From contig NZ_UIDD01000008.1 in the NCBI RefSeq assembly GCF_900497695.1, positions 62,001-126,000 on the forward strand: DNA of 64,000 nt, given 5' to 3'. Every line of letters starts with the position of its first letter. The stretch's first letter is position 1. The notes beneath the pieces are model-generated. The model searched no databases and was not told where the DNA came from. It saw only the letters and a program-made list of their open reading frames with translations. The DNA is from Pseudomonas wadenswilerensis (GTDB taxonomy: Bacteria; Pseudomonadota; Gammaproteobacteria; Pseudomonadales; Pseudomonadaceae). A program made the translations under genes and the position numbers. This document shows positions 18,158 to 26,870 of this stretch, one piece after another.

Positions 18158-19456
18158 ATGATCAACATCGAAACGCCGACCTACTACACCGCCACCAAAA
18201 AATACAACCTGAGCTTCCCGACCCTGGAAGAGGACGTGGACGCCGACGTGGTCATCATCGGCGGCGGCTTTTCCGGGATCAACACGGCCCTGGAGCTGGC
18301 GGAAAAAGGCATCACCAACATCGTCGTGCTCGAAGCCCGCTACCTGGGCTTTGGCGGCACCGGGCGCAACGGCGGGCAGATCATGGCCGGCATCGGTCAC
18401 GACCTGGAGAAGATCAAGCAGCACGTCGGCGACGATGGCTTGCGGCAGATCTTCGAGATCAGCGACCTGGGTGCCGACATCATCAAGCAGCGCATCGCCA
18501 AGTACGCCATCGACGCCGACTTCTGCCATGGCTACGGCTACATGGGCTTCAATGCCCGCCAGGAAAAGACCCTGCGCGCCTGGGAAAAAGACTTCAAGTC
18601 GGTCAATTCCCAGCACGAGATCCGTTTTCTCGGCGGCAGCGAGGTCAAGCAGATCATCGGCTCCGACGCCTACAGCAGTGCCCTGCTGCACATGGGCGGT
18701 GGCCATGTGCATTCGCTGAACCTGTTGCTCGGCGAAGCCAAGGCGCTCAGCGAACACGGCGTGCGCATCTTCGAGAACAGCCCTGCGCTGCAGGTGCAGT
18801 ACGGCGAGCGCATTCGCGTGCGCACCGGGCGCGGCTCGGTCACCGCCAGCAAGCTGCTGTGGGCCTGCGACAGTTTCCTCAACAAACTGGAGCCGGAGCT
18901 GCACCGCTCGACCATCAACACCTACGCCTTCCAGATGATGACCGAGCCGCTGTCGGACGAACTGATCCAGCGCATCAGCCCGATTCGCGGCGCCTACAGC
19001 GACATCCGCCCGGTGATCGACTACTACCGCGTGACCAACGAAAACCGCCTGCTGTTCGGTGCCGCCACGCCGCTGGTCGAGCACATCCCGCGCGACCTCA
19101 AGGCCTGGAACCGCAACCTGATGCTGAAGATCTTCCCCTACCTCAAGGACGTGAAGATCGACCTGGCCTGGGGCGGGCCGATGGCCTGCAGCCCCAACCT
19201 GTTCCCGCAGATCGGCACCCTGCCCGGTCGGCGCAACGCTTTTTACGTGCAAGGTTATTCCGGCTTTGGCGTCACCCCCAGCCACATCATCTGCAAGGTA
19301 CTGGCCGAAGGCATGAGCGAAGGCTCGGCGCGCTATGACCTGATCAGCTCGGTGCCACGCCCGACCATCCCGGCCAAAGACCCACTGCGCGCGGTGCTGC
19401 TGACCGCGGGCAAGTCCTGGCACCAGTTGTCCGGCTACTGGAATGGCCGGCGCTGA
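18158..19456 (+). CDS. FAD-dependent amine/amino-acid oxidoreductase (PuuB/DAO family)
   Basis: 432 residues. The dinucleotide motif VIIGGGFSG (residues 32-40) starts the DAO fold and GTGRNGGQIM follows, as in gamma-glutamylputrescine oxidases. The C-terminus shows FYVQGYSGFGVTPSHI. It should oxidise a primary or secondary amine with FAD. It is divergent from hpaR (150-base gap) and is followed by a cupin gene, a pairing often seen in amine catabolism. Substrate unknown; an aromatic amine feeding hpa is attractive but unproven. Confidence 0.85.
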   Translation: MINIETPTYYTATKKYNLSFPTLEEDVDADVVIIGGGFSGINTALELAEKGITNIVVLEARYLGFGGTGRNGGQIMAGIGHDLEKIKQHVGDDGLRQIFEISDLGADIIKQRIAKYAIDADFCHGYGYMGFNARQEKTLRAWEKDFKSVNSQHEIRFLGGSEVKQIIGSDAYSSALLHMGGGHVHSLNLLLGEAKALSEHGVRIFENSPALQVQYGERIRVRTGRGSVTASKLLWACDSFLNKLEPELHRSTINTYAFQMMTEPLSDELIQRISPIRGAYSDIRPVIDYYRVTNENRLLFGAATPLVEHIPRDLKAWNRNLMLKIFPYLKDVKIDLAWGGPMACSPNLFPQIGTLPGRRNAFYVQGYSGFGVTPSHIICKVLAEGMSEGSARYDLISSVPRPTIPAKDPLRAVLLTAGKSWHQLSGYWNGRR

Positions 19457-19490
19457 AACCCATTGTTTTCAACCCTCAAGGAACACTGCC

Positions 19491-19856
19491 ATGACCCTGA
19501 CTGCCGTTAAACAGAACATCCAGCTCAGCGAACTCGACGCCTGGGGCACCGTTGCCGACCTGGGTTCGGAAATACTCAAAGGCGAAGTGCGTGCTTTCGG
19601 CAAGATGACCTTCGGCGCGCCGACCGACCCGGTCAGCAGCGCCTACTTTGGCACCACCAGCGGCAAATTTCGCATGGTCTACCCATTCAACGAACAGGCC
19701 GTGGTGGTGACCGGCCAGGTGCGTCTGACCGACGAAGCAACCGGCGTCAGCCGCACCTACAACCAGGGTGACAGCTGGTTCGTGACCAAGGGCACGCCGG
19801 TGTTGTGGGAGATTCTCAGCGAGAGTTTTGTGAAGCATTACTTTGCAGTAGCCTGA
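19491..19856 (+). CDS. cupin-domain protein (DUF861-like)
   Basis: 121 residues, one small beta-barrel with the cupin blocks FRMVYPFNEQAVVVTGQVRLTDE and YNQGDSWFVTKGTPVLWEI. Metal-ligand histidines of the classical motif are largely absent, as in the ureidoglycolate-hydrolase/DUF861 branch. It probably works with the preceding FAD oxidoreductase; the gap is 34 bases and AAGGAAC precedes the ATG. Function unknown. Confidence 0.8.
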   Translation: MTLTAVKQNIQLSELDAWGTVADLGSEILKGEVRAFGKMTFGAPTDPVSSAYFGTTSGKFRMVYPFNEQAVVVTGQVRLTDEATGVSRTYNQGDSWFVTKGTPVLWEILSESFVKHYFAVA

Positions 19857-19863
19857 CAAAAAG

Positions 19864-19933
19864 CATCGCTGGCAAGCCAGCTCCCACAGGTACTGCATGC
19901 ACCGAACCTGTGGGAGCTGGCTTGCCAGCGATG
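19864..19933. repeat. REP pair
   Basis: Mirrored REP units between the cupin gene and the convergent TetR gene, at the ends of both. Confidence 0.95.
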
Positions 19934-19938
19934 AGGCC

Positions 19939-20523
19939 CTATAACCTGGCCAACGATTCCCCAAACAAGCGCCACAATGCCGCCAGTCGCCGCTCGAACG
20001 CCTCCGCCCCCGCATAGATCAACTCGACATTCAAACTATCGACAATCCCCAGGTAGCCATCGCCATACAAGCGCTGCTGCTCCTCATCCAGCCCCGGTGC
20101 ATAGCGGTGCAACGCCAGGGCAAACAACTCGCCCAACCTCGCCAGGTACGCCTCGAACCCGGCACTGATCACCGGTCGCAATTCACTGGGCGGAAAGAAC
20201 GCCGTGCGCAGCATGAAGCGCAAATGCGCCGACGCCTGGTAGCGCTGATTCAAGCGCTCGGCAAAACGCTGCCCCGGCAACTCCCCGGCCGTCACCTTCT
20301 CGGCAAAGCAGGCCTCCAGGTACTCATGTTCGGCTTGCAGGGCCCGCGCATAGACCACCTGGAACAGGTCATCCTTGCCAGCGAAATGCGCATACAACGA
20401 CGGCTTGCGCATGCCCGCGGCGGCGGCGATATCGTTCAGCGACGAGGCGTCATAACCCAGCTCGGCGAACTGCTCGACGGCAATCGCGCAGATCTTTTCT
20501 GCCGACGGCGTCAGGCTTCTCAT
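19939..20523 (-). CDS. TetR-family repressor of the adjacent efflux pump
   Basis: 194 residues. The N-terminal helix-turn-helix is standard (CAIAVEQFAELGYDASSLND; GMRKPSLYAHFAGKDDLF). It follows the Bcr-type MFS gene by 27 bases in the same direction, so the pump and its regulator form one transcript. An 18-bp palindrome upstream of the pump is the likely operator. Ligand unknown. Confidence 0.87.
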   Translation of the reverse strand: MRSLTPSAEKICAIAVEQFAELGYDASSLNDIAAAAGMRKPSLYAHFAGKDDLFQVVYARALQAEHEYLEACFAEKVTAGELPGQRFAERLNQRYQASAHLRFMLRTAFFPPSELRPVISAGFEAYLARLGELFALALHRYAPGLDEEQQRLYGDGYLGIVDSLNVELIYAGAEAFERRLAALWRLFGESLARL

Positions 20524-20550
20524 AACGGTGTCTCCCCCAACAAATACGGA

Positions 20551-21774
20551 TCAATGGCCAGCCAGGCTCTGCAGGTGCGGCTCGGCATGGCGGGTGCTGA
20601 TGTGCACCAGCAGCGCGACGAACACCGCCGAAAGGCCGAGTAGCAGTGCCCAGTACGCCGCACCCAATGGCGCCATGATGCCCGACAATGGCGTGGCGAA
20701 CGACGAAATGATCAACTGGAAGGCGCCGAGCAAGGCGGCGGTCGAGCCCAGGGCCTTGCTCTGCGAGGACATCACCAGCGACATCAGGGTGGCTTCGGCA
20801 ATGCCCAGGCCGAACATCGCCACGGCCATGCCGGCAACGATGCCCACCAGCCCCGCCGCACTCAGAGCCCCAGCCAGCACCAGTACGGCCCCCACGAACA
20901 TGCACGCCGCGCCCCAACGGGCCAGACGCACCAGGCCCTTGCGCGCCACCAGGCGGCCAGCGGTGATGGCGCCGAGCAAAATGGCCACACCGGTGGCACC
21001 GAACAGCGTGCCAAAGGCTTCCACCGACAGGCCGAAATGGTGCTGGTAAACGAAGGCCGCCCCGCCGATGTAGGCAAACAGAAAGAAGAACACCGCCGAC
21101 AAGGCCAGGGCCGGGCGCAGGAACTGGCGGTCGCAGGCGATGCGCACGTAGGTGCGCAAAAACTCACGCGGTTGCCAGGCCATGCGTTGATCCTGGGGCA
21201 AGGTCTCCTTGAGCATCACTGCCGAGTTGAACAGCACCAGCACGCCCAATGCCGCCAGCACCAGCATGATCGCCCGCCAGCCAAAGTGTGCACCGACAAA
21301 GCCGCCCAGCGCCGGGGCAATCACCGGTGCCAGGCCTTCGATGGTCATCAGCAAGGCAAAGATCTGCGCCGCCCGCGCGCCCTCGGCGACGTCGCGGACC
21401 ATGCTCATGATCACCACCAGGGTCAGGGCGCTGCCCAGGCCCTGGATGAAGCGCGCCAGCAGCAGGCTGTTGAGGTCTGGCGCCGCAGCGGCGGCCAGGG
21501 AGCTCAGGACGAACACCAGCAAGCCGGCGAGCAATGGCCGGCGCCGGCCAAGGGTATCGACCAGCGGACCGAACAGCAGTTGCCCGGCGCCCATGGCCAG
21601 GAGGAACACGGTCAGGGTCAACTGCACCCCGGCATAGGAAGTGGCGAACTCACTGGCAATGCTCGGCATGCTGGCCAGGTACATGTCGACCGCCGAGGGC
21701 CCAAGGGCGCCGATCAGGGCCAGGGAAATGGCGAAGCCGACCCGGGCGGTCGGCGTGGAGGCTGCACTGTGCAT
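20551..21774 (-). CDS. multidrug efflux MFS transporter, Bcr/CflA type
   Basis: 407 residues with twelve predicted membrane segments (DHA1). Family features include ALGPSAVDMYLASMP in helix 1, GQLLFGPLVDTLGRRRPLL as the loop 2-3 motif, and FIQGLGSALTLVV in helix 4. It should export drugs or small metabolites by proton antiport. First gene of a two-gene operon with tetR, under a palindromic operator. Confidence 0.88.
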   Translation of the reverse strand: MHSAASTPTARVGFAISLALIGALGPSAVDMYLASMPSIASEFATSYAGVQLTLTVFLLAMGAGQLLFGPLVDTLGRRRPLLAGLLVFVLSSLAAAAAPDLNSLLLARFIQGLGSALTLVVIMSMVRDVAEGARAAQIFALLMTIEGLAPVIAPALGGFVGAHFGWRAIMLVLAALGVLVLFNSAVMLKETLPQDQRMAWQPREFLRTYVRIACDRQFLRPALALSAVFFFLFAYIGGAAFVYQHHFGLSVEAFGTLFGATGVAILLGAITAGRLVARKGLVRLARWGAACMFVGAVLVLAGALSAAGLVGIVAGMAVAMFGLGIAEATLMSLVMSSQSKALGSTAALLGAFQLIISSFATPLSGIMAPLGAAYWALLLGLSAVFVALLVHISTRHAEPHLQSLAGH

Positions 21775-21824
21775 AGGCTCGATTCCAGATAAAAGCGGGA
21801 CCTGGCTGGCGTTTATCGCTCAAC

Positions 21825-21842
21825 CTACCTATCGGTAGGTAG
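21825..21842. promoter_or_regulatory. TetR-type operator
   Basis: CTACCTATCGGTAGGTAG is an 18-bp palindrome with a single mismatched pair, 50 bases upstream of the MFS start codon. Size and symmetry fit a TetR-family site, most simply that of the regulator encoded at the end of this operon. Confidence 0.7.
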
Positions 21843-21905
21843 CCAAGTCAGGCGAGCCTATACAGACCGCATCCTGCGGTCAAGTCAGCGGCGATGAAAC
21901 GGTGA

Positions 21906-22850
21906 TCAGGCCAGGCTGCTGGCGCGGTAGTCCTTGGGCGATTGCTCGAACTGCTTCTTGAACGAACGGCTGAAATGCGCCGAGTCGGTGAAGCCCCATT
22001 TGTAGGCGATGGTGGTGATCGACTCGCGCTTGAGCACCGGGTTGGCCAGGTCGGCGGCGCTGCGCTTGAGGCGCGCGCGCTGGATGTAGCGGCAGACGCT
22101 GTCGCCCTGCTCTTCGAACAGGCGGTAGAGGTGGCGTACGGAAATGTTCAGGCGGTTGGCGAGGTTGACCGGGGTCAGGTTGGCCTGGCCGAGGGAGTCA
22201 TCGATGACTTTTTGCACGTAGCTGCGCAGGTTGGCGCCCTGCAACGAGGCCGGCAGCGCCGTGAGGTCATCGCTGCCTTCAAGGGCCGAACCGAGCAATG
22301 ACAGGAAGGCGCTGTGCAGTGCCTGCCCCTCGCCCTGCTCGTCGTCAGTGGCACTCTGCTCCTTGCACAGCTGGTCCATCAGCAGGTGCAGCATGCGCCC
22401 GCAGGCGCGGGTCTGGGAGATCTTGCCGAAGGTGCGGCTGTCGTTGCCCAGTTGCTTGCACACCTCGGCCCGCGACAACGACAGCGAGGCATGTTCGATC
22501 AGGCCGAAAGGCATGATCTCGCAGGCGCCGGCGGCATCCATCAGGAGCATCTCGCCGGGTGCGAGCTGGATGCTGATGCCGTTCTGGGTGATCTGCGAAA
22601 AGCCGGTGCGCTGGCTGACCAGAAAGCAATGCTGGTCGTTGTCGCGGTCGCTGTTCAGGCCCTTGCGGCGGATCAGCCCGGCATTGGTGCGCAGGTTGGC
22701 CAGGGCCAGGCCGCCGCGCGACCAGGTGGAAATCTCGCCGATGAACAGCGAGGGGTTGAACGTAAGTTCCGTCTCATACACCCCGCAGATGTTCTGCATG
22801 GTTGCGTTCCAGCGTTCCAGCGCAGGGCTGCTGGCGTGATGGATACTCAT
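21906..22850 (-). CDS. feaR: FeaR-like AraC-family regulator
   Basis: 314 residues from the ATG at 22850, which has GGAGG at perfect spacing; a longer reading to 22898 lacks one. The N-terminal AraC-binding-like half (WNATMQNICGVYETEL; SIQLAPGEMLLMDAAGACEI) resembles FeaR, the activator of tyramine/phenylethylamine oxidation. The C-terminal helix-turn-helix pair is intact (NLANRLNISVRHLYRLFEEQG; AYKWGFTDSAHFSRSFK). The amine oxidase genes that FeaR usually controls are not in the window; the upstream DUF3156 and APC permease genes are its likely targets. Confidence 0.75.
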   Translation of the reverse strand: MSIHHASSPALERWNATMQNICGVYETELTFNPSLFIGEISTWSRGGLALANLRTNAGLIRRKGLNSDRDNDQHCFLVSQRTGFSQITQNGISIQLAPGEMLLMDAAGACEIMPFGLIEHASLSLSRAEVCKQLGNDSRTFGKISQTRACGRMLHLLMDQLCKEQSATDDEQGEGQALHSAFLSLLGSALEGSDDLTALPASLQGANLRSYVQKVIDDSLGQANLTPVNLANRLNISVRHLYRLFEEQGDSVCRYIQRARLKRSAADLANPVLKRESITTIAYKWGFTDSAHFSRSFKKQFEQSPKDYRASSLA

Positions 22851-22887
22851 GGGTACCTCCGCAATGGCATCTTGTTTTTGTTGGGCA

Positions 22888-22907
22888 ATAGTTAACATGT
22901 TATCTAT
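22888..22907. promoter_or_regulatory. 20-bp imperfect palindrome upstream of feaR
   Basis: ATAGTTAACATGTTATCTAT reads the same on both strands except for one base pair in each arm; the centre is TAACATGTTA. It lies 38 bases ahead of the feaR start codon. Its binder is unknown; AraC proteins usually prefer direct repeats. Confidence 0.45.
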
Positions 22908-22967
22908 GTGCGCGCAACTTGCTTGAAGCAGCCAGAGTGAAAGCAGGTTTGATGCCAGATGGCCGGG

Positions 22968-23552
22968 TCAGAGCCCGGCCAATAGCGCCGGCAAGCCTTG
23001 CAGCGCGGCCAGCAGGTGCTGGTGTTGCTCGGGGCTCAGGCGAATGTAACGACGAAAGGCCGGCAGGCGGTTGACCACTTCGCTGGCGCCGATGTGCTCG
23101 AGGGTCAGGGTCCACTGGCCGTCGCACCTTTCCAGCAGCAGGCGCTTGAAGTCCAGGGGCATCAGCGCCTGCAACAAAGCCGCCTCCGCCTGCAAGCGGC
23201 GTTGCAGTTCGGCCTGCAACGCCAGCTCGCCCTTGCGCAGGCGAACCCGCAGCCCGCTGCGCCGCCATGACCCGCTGTGGTGCAGCTCAAGGCGGGCATT
23301 GCCCTGCCCTGTGGCAGGCAGCGTCAGGCTGAACTCGGTCAGCACCAGGTGCATGAGCAATTGCGCTTCACAGCGCTCGCGCACCTGCACCGCCTGCCCG
23401 GCCCAGTCGAAGCGGCCCAGGCCGGGGGCGACAACTTCAAAGCTGTCCAGGCCCAGGTTGCGTTGCACCTTCTCAAGGGTCAGCCCCGGTCGATAGCCGG
23501 CCGGCGCCCGTTCAGACAGCTTTTGCCACAGTTGGCGCAGGGCAATAGCCAT
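22968..23552 (-). CDS. DUF3156-like protein
   Basis: 194 residues, cytosolic by appearance: no signal peptide or membrane segment, rich in Leu, Arg and Gln, with RLRKGELALQAELQRRLQ forming a helix. The start at 23552 lies 41 bases inside the 3' end of the APC permease gene, so it is coupled to it. Genes of this kind are commonly found next to permeases of the APC family; a role in regulating or assisting the permease is a guess. I cannot assign a function. Confidence 0.7.
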   Translation of the reverse strand: MAIALRQLWQKLSERAPAGYRPGLTLEKVQRNLGLDSFEVVAPGLGRFDWAGQAVQVRERCEAQLLMHLVLTEFSLTLPATGQGNARLELHHSGSWRRSGLRVRLRKGELALQAELQRRLQAEAALLQALMPLDFKRLLLERCDGQWTLTLEHIGASEVVNRLPAFRRYIRLSPEQHQHLLAALQGLPALLAGL

Positions 23553-25014
23553 GAGCAGTCCCCGGTTGGTGAGCGAATTCCCGCGCCAGCACCTCTTCCA
23601 CCGAGGCCGGCTTGAACGGATTGACCTTCTGCACCACCAGCGTCCAGAACAGCGCATACACCGCCGTGCCGGCCAGCATCAGGCCGAAGGGCACGTAGAT
23701 GTCGGCCGGGTCCATGCCTGGCGGGGTGATGAACGCCATGCCCAGGACAATCCCGACGGTAGACAGTATCTGCGGCAGCGGGAACAGCGGCGAACGGTAG
23801 GCCCGCGGCAGGTCCGGGCGGCGGATGCGCAGGATCACCACCGACAGGGTCACCAGTAGATAGGCCGTGCTCCAGGCACACACTGCCGCCAGCACCAGGT
23901 GCATGATGCGGTCGGTGTTGCCGCCCAGCCACAGGGCATGCAGGCACGGAATCAGCGCGGCGACCAGGATGCACAGCAGCGGCGTTTTAAAGCGTGGGTG
24001 CAGGTAAGTGAAAACCTTGGGCAAGGCGCCGTCGACGGCCATGCCGTAGAGAATCCGCGGCACCCCGGCCATCAGCGTATTGATGGTCGCCGCACCGGCG
24101 AACAGAAAACCGATGCCCAGCCACAGCGGGCCGATATCGCCCATTACCTGCTCGGCAAAGCGCGGGATGGCCATGGGTGTGTCCAGCAGGTGCACGCCGC
24201 TGGCGGCGTCGAGCAGCACGTTCTCGACCTGGCGTTTCATCGCCGCGCCATAGATGAACATGCACGCCGCCACCCCGAGCAGGCCCAGGGCCATGGCCCG
24301 CGGCATGCTTTTGGCCGACTGGCGCAGGTCCGGGGCCAGCGGCGTGACGAACTCGCAGCCGACGAACATGAACATGGCCATGCCCACCAGCGAGAGGATG
24401 GTCATAAGGTCGGTACCCACCAGCGACACGCCGAACCAGCCCTCCAGTTCCACGGCCGGCGCGGCCACCAGGCCGAGCACGCCAAAGACCATCAAGGTGG
24501 TCCACATGCCGAAGGTGAGGATGATCTCGGCCTTGCCGAAAGCACTGACGCCGAAGGCATTGAGGATGGCGAAGATGATCACGAACCCCACACCCAACAG
24601 CCACGAACCACCGGCCGACTCAGCCAGGGTGTTGAGGTGCTCGAAGTTCACCAGGGCCATGACCCCGGCCAGCATGGTCTCGGCGGTGCCGGCAAAGACG
24701 TGGACGATCAGGTAGGCCGACAGCGTACCGGTAATGGCGAAAAAGCGCCCCATGCCGCAGTTGATGTAGTCGTACACCGCGCCGGTGGTCGGCAGGATCG
24801 ACGCTGCCTCGGCAAAGGTGGTCGCCTGCGCCAGCATCATCACCACGGCAATCAGCATGGCCACGGCGAAGGCACTGCCGCCGATGCCGAAGCCCATGGT
24901 CGCAGTGAGGATCACCGGGCTTGCCATGATCAGGCCGATGGTACTGGCAAGGGCGGTGGGAAAGCCGACCGTGCCACGATTCAGGTGCGCACTGAGCGTG
25001 TCGTTGAGCGACAT
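23512..25014 (-). CDS. APC-family amine/amino-acid permease
   Basis: 500 residues with about twelve membrane helices. APC features are GFPTALASTIGLIMASPVIL in helix 1, GAVYDYINCGMGRFFAI and CEFVTPLAPDLR. The context (feaR-like regulator and amine oxidoreductase nearby) suggests an aromatic amine such as tyramine or dopamine as substrate; ethanolamine or an amino acid remain possible. It is first in an operon with the DUF3156 gene, and feaR follows in the same direction. Confidence 0.85.
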   Translation of the reverse strand: MSLNDTLSAHLNRGTVGFPTALASTIGLIMASPVILTATMGFGIGGSAFAVAMLIAVVMMLAQATTFAEAASILPTTGAVYDYINCGMGRFFAITGTLSAYLIVHVFAGTAETMLAGVMALVNFEHLNTLAESAGGSWLLGVGFVIIFAILNAFGVSAFGKAEIILTFGMWTTLMVFGVLGLVAAPAVELEGWFGVSLVGTDLMTILSLVGMAMFMFVGCEFVTPLAPDLRQSAKSMPRAMALGLLGVAACMFIYGAAMKRQVENVLLDAASGVHLLDTPMAIPRFAEQVMGDIGPLWLGIGFLFAGAATINTLMAGVPRILYGMAVDGALPKVFTYLHPRFKTPLLCILVAALIPCLHALWLGGNTDRIMHLVLAAVCAWSTAYLLVTLSVVILRIRRPDLPRAYRSPLFPLPQILSTVGIVLGMAFITPPGMDPADIYVPFGLMLAGTAVYALFWTLVVQKVNPFKPASVEEVLAREFAHQPGTAHGYCPAPTVAKAV

Positions 25015-25119
25015 GGCAAAAGACCTCGAGCAGAAGGATGACAGTGGTCCTACTCTGCGCTCGGTGGCAATGGCGGTCTTGCCCGTGGCTGCCGTGAAGG
25101 TTGGAGCTGGCTGCCAGGC

Positions 25120-25569
25120 TCAGCCCGTGGCCGGCAGGCGCACGCAATCGTGCGGACCAAGCAGGCGGCCATCGGCGGCACGCAGCTCCAGGGCCTTGAC
25201 CGGTTTGCCGTGTTCACGGTCGACCAGTTGCGAGTGGGCCTCGCCCTCAGCGAAGTAGAACGCCTCGCCCCACTGGCGCAAGCCAACGATCAAGGGGAAC
25301 AGGCCCAGGCCTTTTTCGGTGAGCACGTATTCCTGATAGGCGCTGCCCTCGGACACCGGCACCAGCTCGAAGATCTGGTGCTCGACCAGCTGGCGCAGGC
25401 GAGTGCTGAGGATGTTCTTGGCCAGGCCGAGGTTGCGCTGGAACTCACTGAAGCGCTTCAAGCCGTCGAAGGCATCGCGCACGATCAGCAGCGACCACCA
25501 GTCACCAATGGCATCGAGGGAACGGGCCACCGGGCATTCGGCGTCTTGCAGGCGGGTGCGTTGAACCAT
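25120..25569 (-). CDS. HxlR-family transcriptional regulator
   Basis: 149 residues. The HxlR winged helix starts with CPVARSLDAIGDWWSLLIVRDAF, followed by FQRNLGLAKNILSTRLRQL and the wing VLTEKGLGLFPLI. The conserved Cys of DAECPVAR is present and is used as a redox or electrophile sensor in some members. It is divergent from an MFS exporter across 92 bases that contain palindromic GGTT/AACC elements. It probably represses that exporter. Confidence 0.88.
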   Translation of the reverse strand: MVQRTRLQDAECPVARSLDAIGDWWSLLIVRDAFDGLKRFSEFQRNLGLAKNILSTRLRQLVEHQIFELVPVSEGSAYQEYVLTEKGLGLFPLIVGLRQWGEAFYFAEGEAHSQLVDREHGKPVKALELRAADGRLLGPHDCVRLPATG

Positions 25570-25603
25570 GGGAGATCTCGCCAGGAAAAGTGGTTGCAAT
25601 ATA

Positions 25604-25613
25604 AAACCGGTTT
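25604..25613. promoter_or_regulatory. palindrome between HxlR and MFS genes
   Basis: AAACCGGTTT is a perfect 10-bp palindrome, and a related half (ACTGGTTT) recurs 20 bases on at 25626-25633. Two copies on one face of the helix fit a dimeric HxlR regulator. Inferred only from position and symmetry. Confidence 0.45.
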
Positions 25614-25661
25614 CTCTAGCGTACAACTGGTTTCATTATGCAACCAGAAGGATTTGAACCC

Positions 25662-26870
25662 ATGCAGCCCCTACATCGATTGCCGTCCGCCGTCGTCTTG
25701 CTGTTCTCCGTGGCCTGCGCCCTGGCGGTGGGCAATGTCTACTACGCACAACCCTTGCTCGACGCCATGGCCCGGGAATTTGCCATCGACCCGGGCCTGG
25801 TCGGCCTGGTGGTGACCCTGACCCAGGTCGGCTATGGCCTGGGCCTGTTGCTGCTGGTGCCGCTGGGCGATCGTCTCAACCGCCGGCGGCTGATTGTCGG
25901 CCAGTCGCTGCTGTCGGCCCTGGCCCTGCTGCTGATCGCCTGGGCGCCGAGTACCCCCTGGCTGTTGCTCGGCATGGGCCTGACCGGCCTGCTGGCGGTG
26001 GTCACCCAGGTGCTGGTGGCCTATGCCGCCACCCTGTCGGCGGCCAGCGAACGCGGCCAGGTGGTGGGGGTGATCACCAGCGGTATCGTGATCGGCATCC
26101 TCCTGGCCCGCACCTTGTCCGGGGCCATGGCCGACCTGGCCGGCTGGCGCTCGATCTACTGGCTGTCGGCGGCCCTGACGCTGGTGATTGCCGCCCTGCT
26201 CTGGCGCGTGCTGCCGCGCCAGGAACCGGCGCAGGCTGCGGGCAGTTACCGCGAACTGATGCACTCACTGGCGCTGCTGTTGCGCGATGAACCGCTGCTG
26301 CGCCGACGCTCGGTGCTGGCCCTGCTCAGCTTCGCCTCGGCGATGGTGCTGTGGACGCCGCTGGTGCTGCCCCTGAGCGCCCCGCCGCTGTCGTTGTCGA
26401 CCGGCGAAGTCGGCCTGTTCGGCCTGGCAGGAGCGGCGGGCGCGCTGGCTGCGGCACGGGCCGGGGCGCTGGTGGATCGCGGCCTGGGCCAGTGGGTCAG
26501 TGGCGGCTCGTTGCTGCTGATGCTGGCGTCCTGGGCGGCCATTGCCCTGACCGGCTATTCATTGTGGGCGCTGCTGCTCGGCGTCGTGGTCTTCGACCTT
26601 GGCCTGCAGGCCGTGCACGTGGCCAGCCAGAGCCTGATCTACCGCCTGCCGGAGGCCACCCACAGCCGCCTGACCGCCGCCTACATGCTGTTCTACTCGG
26701 TGGGCAGTGCCTTCGGCGCGCTGACCTCGACCCTGGCCTACGCCTGGGGCGGCTGGCTGCTGGTGTGCGCCTACGGCGCCCTGCTCAACGCCCTGGCCCT
26801 GGGTTACTGGTGGCTGACCGAAGGCGCGCGGGCTCAGAACTGCACGTCGAGTATCACGTTGTCCAGGTAA
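25662..26870 (+). CDS. MFS transporter (DHA1, YfcJ/arabinose-efflux-like)
   Basis: 402 residues, twelve predicted helices. Helix 1 ends in NVYYAQPLLDAMAREF, typical of this exporter subfamily, and the loop 2-3 motif is GDRLNRRRL. The ATG at 25662 has AGAAGGA upstream; an ATG at 25638 has none. The coding sequence ends 37 bases inside the 3' end of the convergent fimbrial tip gene, so the two mRNAs overlap tail to tail. Probably controlled by the divergent HxlR regulator. Confidence 0.85.
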   Translation: MQPLHRLPSAVVLLFSVACALAVGNVYYAQPLLDAMAREFAIDPGLVGLVVTLTQVGYGLGLLLLVPLGDRLNRRRLIVGQSLLSALALLLIAWAPSTPWLLLGMGLTGLLAVVTQVLVAYAATLSAASERGQVVGVITSGIVIGILLARTLSGAMADLAGWRSIYWLSAALTLVIAALLWRVLPRQEPAQAAGSYRELMHSLALLLRDEPLLRRRSVLALLSFASAMVLWTPLVLPLSAPPLSLSTGEVGLFGLAGAAGALAAARAGALVDRGLGQWVSGGSLLLMLASWAAIALTGYSLWALLLGVVVFDLGLQAVHVASQSLIYRLPEATHSRLTAAYMLFYSVGSAFGALTSTLAYAWGGWLLVCAYGALLNALALGYWWLTEGARAQNCTSSITLSR

